From Arachis hypogaea (lineage: Eukaryota > Streptophyta > Magnoliopsida > Fabales > Fabaceae), in the NCBI RefSeq assembly GCF_003086295.3, contig NC_092053.1, positions 88,194,245 to 88,258,244 of the forward strand: 64,000 bases of DNA, read 5' to 3'. A model generated the notes under the pieces. It searched no databases, had not been told where the DNA came from, and saw only the letters and a program-made list of their open reading frames with translations. How positions within the stretch are numbered: position 1 is the first letter of the stretch; the number at the start of each line of letters is the position of its first letter. Positions 44,641 to 54,779 of the stretch are shown here, piece after piece. Both the position numbers and the translations under genes were made by a program.

Positions 44641-44658
44641 TCCCCGGCAACGGCGCCA
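44641..44658 (-). other. tRNA-Asp primer-binding site (E)
   Basis: TCCCCGGCAACGGCGCCA, perfect 18/18 by eye, 3 nt from the 5' LTR. Confidence 0.9.
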
Positions 44659-44661
44659 TTC

Positions 44662-45703
44662 TGATGAACGGATTTTTGATGGTCTAGAATTTCACAAATG
44701 AATTCTCGTTGCAAGTATAGTTTCTAAACCAACAAATAATCCTTTCATACAAAAGATTGTTTGTCACAAGTACAAACCCCTAAAATCTATAAACCGAAGT
44801 ATTTAAACATTGGGTCGTTCTCCCTAGGAATTGTAATAAAGTGCCCTTGTTATTGGTTATGAGTTATGTTTGGGATTTTGATAAGAGACATGAAGGATAA
44901 ATGGCAAGGAAGTAAACTAATAGCCAAAAAGGTCTTGGCAAGGTTTGGTGGTCAAGGATCTCTATCCCTATCACTAATTACAACATGAGAATTGGCAAGG
45001 ATCAATCCCATTAAGTCATCCTCTAACTAGTAGTAAATGAAAGTCAAAAGAGCTATATAAATCCAAGTCCATAAGTCCTAGTTCTCCACCGATTCAATTA
45101 GTGAGATCTAGAGTTAATGGCTCCCAATCATCAATCACTTGGACATTAGTAACTCAAAAGTTCCTAAGTTACCATCCTAAGCCAAGAGCATAAAATTTTA
45201 CTCTAAAATCCAACCAAGCATTTTATCAAACACTTGGAAGGCATAAAAGGAAAGCATAGTAAAATTGCAAGGAAAGTAAATCTACAGTACTCAATTACAA
45301 GGAATTAACAACAACAAATCAAATGAACAATAGTGGAACATGAATCATAAATTGCATTAGGAGAAAATAGAGGAAACAAAAGTGCATCAACATAAAAGTA
45401 AAGAATTACAAGAATTAAATGCTAAACTAGAGAAAAGAGATGTAGAAGAAGAAGAATTACAAAAGAAAAAGTAAATCAAAGCATGAAATTAACCTAGATC
45501 TAAGAATTTCTAATCTAGATCTAACCTAATCCTAATCCTAGAGAGAAGTGAGAGCTTCTCTCTCTAAAACTAACTTTTCCTCCAAAAATTAAACTAAAAC
45601 TACACTAGTGTCTAAAGTGTCTCATCCCTCTTCAATCTTTGGGTTAAATAGCATCAAAAATAAGTTGGATTGGGCCCACAAGGCTTCTAAAATTGCTGGC
45701 CAC
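44662..45703 (-). repeat. 5' LTR of element E, first part
   Basis: Matches the left part of 29252-30794 and stops at the H insertion (target GCCAC, 45699-45703). Continues at 56613. Confidence 0.85.
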
Positions 45704-47531
45704 TGATGTGCGGAAAACGATCCGACACAAAACTCACCGGCAAGTGTACCGGGTCGCATCAAGTAATAAAACTCACGGGAGTGAGGTCGATCCTACAAGG
45801 ATTGAAGGATTGAGCAACTTTAGTTTAGTGGTTGAATTAGTCAAGCAAACAAGTGTTGATTGTGTAAAATTGTGTTGACAGGAATTAAATTGCATAGAAT
45901 GTAAAGGGGAGTGGGTGATTTGCAGGAAATTAAAGGGAATAAAAAGAAAATGAGCTGAATCTTAAAATGCAAGTAATGTAAATTGCAGAAACTTAAAGTG
46001 CAAGAAATATAAATGACTTGAAAAATAAAAGGGGAATGGGAATTGGATCTGCAGGAATTAAACAGGGAAAAGCAAAACTTAACAGAATAAAGAGTAGTTG
46101 ATGTAATTAGTTGAACCGGATCTCAAAACTAAAAGGAAATAAACTTGGTGTAGTAATTAAACAAGGAAATTAAAATGAAAACCAATAGATCTCAGGACCC
46201 AAGAGACTAGATAACTAAGTCTAGATCTCAATGCCTTCTTAGATCCAAATTTAGAGAGCAAATGCCAAATTAAAGAAGAGAGCGATGTAGAAATGTAAAT
46301 CCAAGTTCAATTTTCCAGAAGCTGCAGTAAGAAAAATAGAGAGATCTCAAGGTGAGATTGAGACAGAATTTCCTCAATTCTTCAACACCCAAGACTAAAG
46401 ACAAGTGTAGATGAAATTGAAAAACAAGAAAACTAAAAGGAAGAGAATTCAATTCTCCTTCCCCAAGACTCAGAATCTCCAAACAGCTCAAAACCCAAAA
46501 ACTCTCTACTGTGAATACTATGAAAATTCTTAAAGAAAACTCTAAAAAGAAAAGCTCCATAAAACTTCAAATCCTAAGCTATTTATACACTTTCTTCAAA
46601 TGGTCATTAAGCCTTGAATTGGGCCTTTAGTCTTGATGGAATTGGGTTGATAATAGCCTCCGTTGATTGTTCTTGGTGTTGGGAAGAAATCCATTAGTGA
46701 ACCGGGCCATGAACCATTCACGTTTGAGTCAACGTTTGAGGCAAACGTTGACTCAAACGTCCCTTATGTGACATTATGCAGCTCGGCCAAGTTGCTGTCT
46801 TCCACGTTTGAGCCAACGTTTGAGGTCAAACATGAGCTCAAACGTGGTTCCCCCATGCTACTCCTTTGGCCAATGTTTGGCCCAACGTTTGAGGCAAACG
46901 TTGGCGCAAACGTGGCTCACTCAATGCATCAAACAGAGGTGCTCTTCTTTGCTTTTATGGCGCCAACGTTTGACCTCACGTTTGAGGCAAACGTTGGCGC
47001 AAACGTTGGTTTGCTCCAGGATTGCTTTTTCTCTTCTTTTTGGCGCCAACGTTTGACCTCACGTTTGAGGCAAACGTTGGCGCAAACCTTGCCTTCCCTT
47101 GATTCTTCTTCAGCCAACGTTTGCCTCAACGTTTGAGGCAAACGTTGGTGCAAACGTTGGCTCTTCTCCAGGGTGTTCTTCATTTGCTTCTCACGTTTGA
47201 GTTAACGTTTGAGGCAAACGTTAGCTCAAACGTGAATCCCTCTTTTCAAGCCCATTCTTGCAACCTTCTTCCAAGCTTTATTCCACCTATCATCAATCAA
47301 CAATTGTATCAAAGCTATTCCATAATCATGAGAGTTGTTCTTCTTCTTGTCACATGAGCAATTATGGCACAAAAACTCATGAAAATGCATCAATTTATAC
47401 ATGGTTGATTGAATCAAAGGAAACATGAAATTTAACCCAATTGGCTTACTTATGGCTTAAGAAAGTGCATAAAACTAAATGAAAACAAAGGAAAAAGACT
47501 AGTGAAACTAGGCTAAGATGACTTGTCATCA
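45704..47531 (-). repeat. 3' LTR of element H
   Basis: Starts TGATGTGCGG, ends CTTGTCATCA. TATA box TATAAATA (sense) at 46580-46587, and the long-hairpin array at 46720-47234 lies about 130 bp upstream of it. The array explains the many short ORFs in all frames. Confidence 0.93.
46720..47234 (-). repeat. Array of seven long hairpins in H 3' LTR
   Basis: Seven inverted repeats centred on CAACGTTTGAGGCAAACG-like sequence, 65-100 bp apart. The first is perfect: 19-bp arms ACGTTTGAGTCAACGTTTG (46720-46738) and its complement (46742-46760) around an AGG loop. Flanking arm sequences differ between hairpins but change in step on both sides. Duplicate array in the 5' LTR at 55796-56310. Confidence 0.9.
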
Positions 47532-47568
47532 CAACACCAAACTTAAAACTTGCTTGTCCCCAAGCAAG
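47532..47568 (-). other. 3' hairpin and tract (H)
   Basis: Sense strand: 8-bp perfect stem CTTGCTTG-ggga-CAAGCAAG (47549-47568), then TTTTAAGTTTGGTGTTG against the LTR. Nearly the same as in A. Confidence 0.8.
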
Positions 47569-49045
47569 AACAGAATTATTAAGAAGAAAGAATGAAAACA
47601 AAAGAGAATGCTCATGTTAGCAGAGTATTATTGGTAGCTCATGGGGTTTTATACAGATATGTAACTACTCACTTCTTACTGACAAGTAGGCCTAGAAAGT
47701 TCTCTCTAAGCATCAAGCAACACACTGCTATGACCTCTCATTATTCCTTTGTCCTTGTTTACTGAATTCTTTTCTTTATAAACTTTAGTTCAGTGTCATG
47801 TGTAACAAGCTCTTTTCTTTATTTATGCTTGACACATTATTCACTTTAGACACTTGGCTCACATGCCTTCTTAGAACATTGATGCCCAGCACCTTTTTGG
47901 GTTACTAAATGTCTTGTAGCTAGGTTGATCTTGATAGCGGACTTTCAGTTGATAATCCCGGGTTAGTTAACCCAAGTTACCAAGTGTTGATGCACTCCAA
48001 AGAACTTAATAATCCAAGCAGATCCTAGTACAAAGACACCACAGGCATATATTCTAAGGTTCAAGCTATTGGTGTCTAGCTTTGTTTCTTTTTTTTTTTC
48101 TTTTATTCTGTTGCCACTTTTGGCTTTTTCTTTTTTCTTTTTGTTTTTCTTTTCATTCAAGGACTTTTATTTTGTTGAGATCCATAGACAGTGAACTACT
48201 TTCTTCTTAAAAAGAGAACAGTCTATTCCTTTTATTCACTAATAGTGAGTTGCCACACAATCACACATATATGCCACCACTTACTATTATTTGACTTCTA
48301 GCTAGCAATGAACCATCTTACTTCATGTTTCAAACATTTCTTTTATTGAATTGAAAAGACTTAGGGGACAAAGCATGCATTAGTTAAGTGACAGTAAACA
48401 CACAAGTACAGTTAGACTAGCATTCTTATTGATAATAATATTCAAGATGCATAACTACTGAACTAACAGTTACTGCTAAGATGGGCATATTCAAACTTCA
48501 AATTTAGAAAAATTGCATGCTGATGGAGTTAAGTGTCAATACAACCTTTTGGTGGCTTCTTCTTCTTACTCTCAACTGATGGTGTGAAGCCCTCCCTAGA
48601 AAGTGTTTGAATCCCTGCAAAATTAAAGGGAAGTTGCTTGTTTCTCAAGCCCTTAGATAACTAGTTAGTGTGCAGGACCTTCTTGTGGGCTTTTGAACTT
48701 ACTTTGGTGTGTGTGAACACCAAACTTAGTCCCTTGCCACTACCTTTGATGCATCGAGTTGATCATATGTGAATTCCTAGTGTCTTAGCTAAAAATATTA
48801 AAACTACAAAGTAGAAACAAACAATGATTAAATGATTCATCTGATTGCTTGGAACTAGCAACCCTTTATGCAGAAGGTGAGAATGTGTTTTTAAACTAGA
48901 TTTTTGGTGGAACACCAAACTTAAAATCCTTCATTCTCCTTTAAATTGTTTTGGTGTGTGACACCAAACTTAGCTCACTGCACTGCAAGTGAATCCACTT
49001 AATCTTTTTATTGAACTATCATTGAAAGAAAATGACTACCTCAGG
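47569..49045 (-). other. 3' UTR of element H
   Basis: About 1.5 kb without credible ORFs. On the sense strand it has three further TAAGTTTGGTGT copies (near 48717, 48912 and 48960) without obvious hairpins. Confidence 0.6.
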
Positions 49046-49093
49046 TTGGGTTGCCTCCCAACAAGCACTCTTTTAATGTCACTAGCTTGACAT
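49046..49093 (-). other. Tandem post-stop hairpins I and II (H)
   Basis: Hairpin I ATGTCA-agctag-TGACAT (49076-49093) starts 15 nt after the integrase stop. Hairpin II TTGGG-aggcaa-CCCAA is at 49046-49061. Confidence 0.75.
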
Positions 49094-49107
49094 TCTTTAT
49101 TTTTGCT

Positions 49108-52100
49108 TCAAGGACGTTGTAAGCTCTGAACCTCTTTTTCCTTGTCCCAATGTCCTCCTAAGTACAGCTTTGCTCTATGACCATTTGCTGTGAACTGACT
49201 CTTTGTTGCTTCATCTAGCAATTCAATACTTCCATAAGGAAAAACCTTGGTTACCAAATATGGACTAGTCCACTTAGATTTAAGCTTGCCAGGGAATATC
49301 TTGAGCCGTGAGTTGTACAAAAGTACTTGCTGCCCTAGTTTGAATTCTTTCTTCATGACCTTCTTGTCATGCCACCTCTTAGCTTTTTCCTTGTATATCT
49401 TGGCACTTTCATAGGCTTCTAGCCTAAATTTATCCAGCTCATTTAGCTGCAACAACATTTTCTCACCTGCTGCTTCAGAGTCAAGGTTTAGGAGTTTAGT
49501 AGCCCAAAAAGCTTTGTGTTCAAGCTCCACAGAGAGGTGACATGATTTGCCATATAATAGCTGAAAGGGTGACTTCCCAATGGGAGTTTTGAAAGCTGTC
49601 CTGTATGCCCAGAGTGCATCCTCTAGCTTCCGAGCCCAATCTTTTCTTGAACTTCCTACTGTCTTTTCCAGGATCTTCTTCAATTCCCGATTTGCCAATT
49701 CAGCCTGTCCATTGGTTTGGGGGTGATATGGCGTGGCTACTTTATGAATCACTCCATATTTATGGAGGAGCTTCTCCATCTGTTTGTTGCAAAAATGGCT
49801 ACCACTGTCACTCACAAGACCCTTGGGAACCCCATATCTAGTGAAAATATGCTTCTTAAGGAATTGAAGGACAATTTGTGCATCACAGGTGGTTGTGGCT
49901 ATGGCTTCCACCCACTTTGAGACGTATTCTACTGCCACCAAAATATATCTGAAAGAATAGGAAGGGGGGAAAGGTCCCATGAAGTCAATACCCCATAAAT
50001 CAAATAATTCCACTTCCAGAATGAAGTTTTGAGGCATCTCATTCCTTCTTGTCAAGCCTCCTGTTCTCTGGCAGTCGTTGCATTGGTGAACAAATTCTCT
50101 AGCATCTTTGAAGATAGTTGGCCAATAGAACCCACTCTGTAGTATCTTTGCAACTGTTCTTTCTGGCCCAAAATGTCCACCATAGGCTGAGCCATGACAA
50201 TGCCACAGTATATTTCTTATTTCACTCTCAGGAACACAGCTCCTAATTACTCCATCAGAGCATCTCTTGAACAGGAAAGGTTCATCCCACAAGAACTTCC
50301 TTGCTTCATTGATTAACTTCTTCACTTGTTGCTTAGATAATTCTTGAGGTATCTTCCTCCCTACTTTGTAGTTTGCTATGTCAGCAAACCAAGGTGCTTG
50401 TTGAATCTGCAGCAAATGTTCATCTGGGAAGCTTTCATTCACAGGCTGTGAGGCTTCTTGGATTATTTCTTGTGGTAGTCTTGATAAATGATCAGCAACT
50501 TGGTTTTCAGTGCCCTTCCTGTCCTTTATTTCAATATCAAATTCTTGTAAGAGTAATATCCACCTGATAAGTCTTGGCTTAGCATCCTGTTTTGACATTA
50601 AATACTTAATGGCAGCATGATCAGTATAAACCACAATTTTGGATCCTATCAAGTATGATCAGAACTTATCAAATGCATAAACTACAGCTAACAATTCCTT
50701 CTCTGTTGTGGTGTAATTTTTTTGAGCTTCATTCAATACTTTACTTGCATAATATATGACGTGATGCAAGTTTCCCTTCTTTTGTCCAAGCACAGCACCA
50801 ATTGCAATGTCACTTGCATCACACATGAGTTCAAAAGGTAGTTCCCAATTTGGGGGTGTGATGATTGGTGCTGTTGTGAGCCTGTTTTTTAAAGTTTCAA
50901 AGGCATGCTGGCAATTTTCATCAAAAACAAAAGGAGTATCAATCATAAGCAGATTACTCAAAGGTTTAGCTATTTTAGAAAAATCCTTGATAAACCTTCT
51001 ATAAAATCCTGCATGCCCCAAGAAACTTCTAACAGATTTCACATTAGTTGGTGGAGGGAGCTTCTCTATGATTTCCACTTTTGCCTTGTCAACTTCTATC
51101 CCTTTTCTTGAAACTTTGTGACCAAGAACAATCCCTTCGTGCACCATGAAATGGCATTTCTCCCAGTTCAAAACCAAATTAGTTTCTTGGCACCATTTCA
51201 AGACGAGTGTTAGATGTTTCAGGCAAGTATTGAAATTGTCACCAAAAACAGAGAAGTCGTCCATGAAGACCTCTAGAAACTTTTCGACCATATCAGAGAA
51301 GATGGAGAGCATACACCTTTGAAATGTGGCTGGGGCGTTACAAAGCCCAAAGGGCATCCTCCTGTATGCAAAGACTCCAAATGGGCATGTAAAGGCAGTC
51401 TTCTCTTGATCCTTGGGGTCCACCACGATTTGATTATACCCAGAATATCCGTCCAAAAAGCAATAATAGGCATGGCCGACCAATCTTTCCAGCATCTGAT
51501 CAATGAATGGGAGAGGAAAATGATCTTTCCTAGTGGCGTCATTCAATCTTCTATAGTCTATGCACATCCTCCACCCCGTCACTGTTCTAGTAGGGATTAA
51601 CTCATTCTTCTCATTGGTAATGACTGTCATTCCTCATTTCTTTGGTACAACTTGGACCGGGCTTACCCATGAGCTGTCGAATATTGGGAAGATTATCCTT
51701 GCATTCCACAACTTCATTACTTCCTTCTGGACAACTTCCTTCATCGTGGGATTTAGCCTTCTTTGAGGTTGAACTACTGGCTTGGAGTTATCTTCCAAGA
51801 GGATCTTATGCATACATACTGCAGGGCTGATGCCTCTCAGGTCGTCAATGGTCCATCCTAAAGCGTCTTTGTGAGCTTTAAGTACATCAAGAAGTTCTCC
51901 TTCTTCCTTTTTTGTTAATGACGAATTGATGATCACTGGGAAGCTATCCGATGCACCCAGGAATGCATATTTGAGATGGGTGGATAATGGCTTTAGTTCT
52001 TGTTTTCGTACTTCTTCCTTCTTGTCTTGTTTTTCCTCTTGCTCAATAGACATCTCGGCTACTTGTTCCTTTGTTGTCTCTTGATTTTCTTCTTGCTCTT

Positions 52101-52131
52101 GAGGATTATCTTCCAACATTTCTTCCACCAA
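49108..52131 (-). pseudogene. pol of element H: RT, RNase H, integrase
   Basis: One frame of 1008 codons with two nonsense changes: TGA near 51632 (before GMTVI) and TGA near 50655 (CGA to TGA in the RNase H linker). RT: CIDYRRLN, FLDGYSGYNQI, the FMDD active box near 51260, and FLGHAGFYRRFIKDFS. RNase H: CDASDIAIGAVL, TTEKELLAVVYAFDKF and a [10 protein letters not shown] aspartate. Integrase: HHCC zinc finger (HCHG...GGHFG...CNDC) near 50200, catalytic D in GIDFMGPF, D in VSDSGSHF and E in [13 protein letters not shown]. The C-terminus has the [17 protein letters not shown] block and no chromodomain. Ancestral role: reverse transcription and integration. The PR frame ends inside its start (26-nt overlap, +1 offset), so either an indel or frameshifting linked PR to RT. 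Confidence 0.92.
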
Positions 52132-53017
52132 ACTCTATCATATCCACTCTCACGTAATCCTCTTGCTCAGGAATGTGTTGCATTGACTTGAAAACGTTTA
52201 TGACCATTTGTTCATTGTGGACCCTGAAGATCATCTCTCCTTTTTCTACATCAATGATGGCTCTTGCTGTGGCTAGAAATGGCCTACCCAAAATGATTGA
52301 ATTGTTTCCTTCCACTTCAGTATCCAAAATCACAAAATCTGCTGGAAAAATAAACTCTCCAACCTTCACCAACAGGTTTTCCACAATTCCATTGGGTGTC
52401 TTGATCGATCTATCAGCCATGACTAGTGACATCCTGGTGGGTTTGAGTTCTTCTATAGCAAGCTTCCTCATCATAGACAGGGGCATTAGGTTGATACTAG
52501 CTCCGAGATCACAAAGAGCCTTGTCTAATGTCATGTTGCCTATGGTGCAGGCAACTACAAAACTTCCTGGATCTTTAAGCTTTGGTGGGATTCCCTTTTG
52601 AAGCACCGCGCTACATTCTTCAGTGAGAAGTATAGTTTCCTTCTCCAACCAGCTTCTTTTCTTGTTAATGAGTTCCTTCAAGAACTTGGCATATAAGGGT
52701 ATCTGTTCCAATGCTTCAGCCAGGGGAATGTTGATTTCCAGCTTCTTGAAAGTTTCCAGGAATTTGCGGAAGTGTTGATCCTTGGTTTCTTTGTTGAACC
52801 TCTGAGGGTATGGTAGTGGAGGTGTAATGCTCTTCTCCACTTGCTGCTGTCCCGGAATTGCTTCCTTTGAACTATGTGGCTGGTTGTCTTTCTCTTTGAG
52901 CTTCTCTGGGGCATTTCTTCTTATTGTCATGTCTTCATTGCTAGCTTCCCCTTTCTCTGATGATTCTTTGTTGCTATCCAAAGGCTTCTTGGTTACCTCC
53001 TTGTTGTTGTCTACCAA
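52106..53017 (-). CDS. Protease region of element H
   Basis: 303-residue open frame continuing the gag frame. The N-terminal half is Lys/Glu-rich, then PYPQRF and EALEQIPLYAKFLKEL (typical of Athila-type PR upstream regions), ALCDLGASINLMPLSM at about residue 168 and IILGRPFLATARAIIDV near 240. The catalytic triplet reads DLG instead of DSG/DTG, as in A and D, so this variant looks like the family norm here. No stops. The frame leaves gag at 53018 without a clear own start; first ATG used. Confidence 0.85.
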   Translation of the reverse strand: MVDNNKEVTKKPLDSNKESSEKGEASNEDMTIRRNAPEKLKEKDNQPHSSKEAIPGQQQVEKSITPPLPYPQRFNKETKDQHFRKFLETFKKLEINIPLAEALEQIPLYAKFLKELINKKRSWLEKETILLTEECSAVLQKGIPPKLKDPGSFVVACTIGNMTLDKALCDLGASINLMPLSMMRKLAIEELKPTRMSLVMADRSIKTPNGIVENLLVKVGEFIFPADFVILDTEVEGNNSIILGRPFLATARAIIDVEKGEMIFRVHNEQMVINVFKSMQHIPEQEDYVRVDMIEFGGRNVGR

Positions 53018-54589
53018 TGTCTTTCCACTTCGTAATTGTACAGCTTCGCACTCTTCTTTTGGATTAGGAATGGTGTCACTTGGTAGTCAGCTTGAAGGTC
53101 TCTCAACAGAAATCTGCTTGGAGATTTGCTCAATCTGCCTCTCTAGGCTCTTCATGGGGGCTTCATGGTTCTTGGTTGTCATTTCTTGGTGTTTCCACAT
53201 TTTGTCTATCAAGGTTTCCAAGTTAGTGATTCTTTGAGATTCTGGTGTTGCTTGTGGTGGGTTGTGAGATGTGGATGGTGGATGGTAGGCATTTTGGTTG
53301 GTGGATTGGTTATTGGAATGATAATGGTTGGAGTTGGGGTAGTTGTTTTGAGGTTTTCTGTAAGGGTTTTGGTTAGTTTGCTGCTGGTTGTGGTTTTGGT
53401 TGTTTCTTGAAGTGTTTTGGTTTGAGTTCCTCTGCCATGGTTGTTGGTTCTGGTTGTGATTGTCTCCCTATCTGAGGTTTGGGTGGTTCTTCCAGGATGG
53501 ATTGTAGGTATCACCATAAACTTCATTCTGTCCAGAATTTTGGTTATACATGTACTGCACTTGCTCCTGTTATTGCTCTTCTTGGCTTTCTTCATTCTGC
53601 ATACATACAGTTGATGGGTGGCTTATGTTCACAGCTGCTACTTGAAGGCTGTCAATCCTTTTGGCCATTTGTTCAAACTGTTGTTGAATTTATTGTTGCA
53701 TCATCTTGTTTTGAGCCAAAATGGAGTCTAATGCACCATTTGTTCAAACTGTTATTTTGGCCATTTGTTCAAACTGTTGTTGAATTTGTTGTTGCACCAT
53801 GTCCACAAGATTCTGGGCTTCCTCAGCAGTTTTCATCAGTTGTAATGAACCTCCAGCAGAATGGTCTAATGCCTCTTGAGATTTCAATGTCAGGCCTTCA
53901 TAGAAATTTTGCAGCACGTCCCATTCATTGAACATCTCTGGAGGACACTTTCTGATTAAGGCTTTGTACCTCTCCCATGCTTCATACAAGGATTCGGCAT
54001 CTAATTGTGTAAATGTCTGCACCTCGGTTTTTAGCCTGATGACCCTTTGGGGTGGATAGAATTTGGGTAGAAATTTAGTCACCAAATCATCCCAACTAGT
54101 GATACTTCCTTGGGGAAAAGTTTCAAGCCATTGTGCGGCCTTGTCCCTTAATGAGAACGGGAACAGCAGAAGCTTGTAAGTTTCAGGATTCACACCATAG
54201 GAACAATGGGCTGCTTGTAAGTTTCAGGATTCACAAATCCTTAAGAAGGTAGATAGATGCTGGTTGGGATCTTCCAATGGGCTGCCTCCATAGGAACAAT
54301 TGTTCTGGACAAGTGTAATGAGTTGTGGTTTTAGCTCGAAGTTGTTTGCATTGACATTGGGAGTTAAGATGCTGCTTCCACAGTGTCTGGGATTTGCAAA
54401 AGTGTAGGAGGCCAACACTCTCCTCTGTGGTGGATTGGGATTAGATGGATCTCCTTTCATCTCGTGATATTCTTCCTCAGATTCTTCCTCTCCAACAATA
54501 CCTTTCCCTCTCTCAGCTCTTCTTAATCTCCTGAGAGTTCTCTGGTCAGCTTCGGATAAGATAGGAGTAGCTCTCCCTGTACCTGACAT
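53018..54589 (-). pseudogene. gag of element H
   Basis: Starts MSGTGRATPIL at 54589. Then LRRLRRAERGKGIVGEEESEEEYHE, ANNFELKPQLITLVQ, and the Gag core (YKLLLFPFSLRDKAAQW, SWDDLVTKFLPKFYPPQ, LYEAWERYKALIRKCP, GGSLQLMKTAEEAQNLVD). A TGA at 54224-54226 sits in a small local duplication (gcttgtaagtttcaggattcaca occurs twice, about 54174-54233). A second local repeat (ttttggccatttgttcaaac, about 53660 and 53755) brings another stop. The C-terminal part is Asn/Gln-rich. I see no CCHC knuckle. Both breaks look like short template-switch duplications. Confidence 0.85.
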
Positions 54590-54755
54590 ACAAACAAAAC
54601 AAGAAACACACAACCAGTGATACTTTAATCTATTGCTAGAATGAAGTTTTAGTTAGCTTAAGCAAAAATTCAAACAGTTAGTAGGTTAGTCAAAATTAAA
54701 GAAAAAGTGCTTGATCTAAACTACCACCTCACTTAATCATTGTCAATCTATTAAA

Positions 54756-54773
54756 TCCCCGGCAACGGTGCCA
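54756..54773 (-). other. tRNA-Asp PBS (H)
   Basis: TCCCCGGCAACGGTGCCA, one CpG-type change from perfect. It lies 6 nt from the LTR, farther than the 3 nt seen in C and E. Confidence 0.85.
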
Positions 54774-54779
54774 AAAACT

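Noticed and set aside
46663..47357. ORFs of 60-157 residues rich in 'TFEANVGANV' (also 55739-56433)
   Set aside because: They are translations of the hairpin array in the H LTR, open in several frames on both strands because of the repeat.
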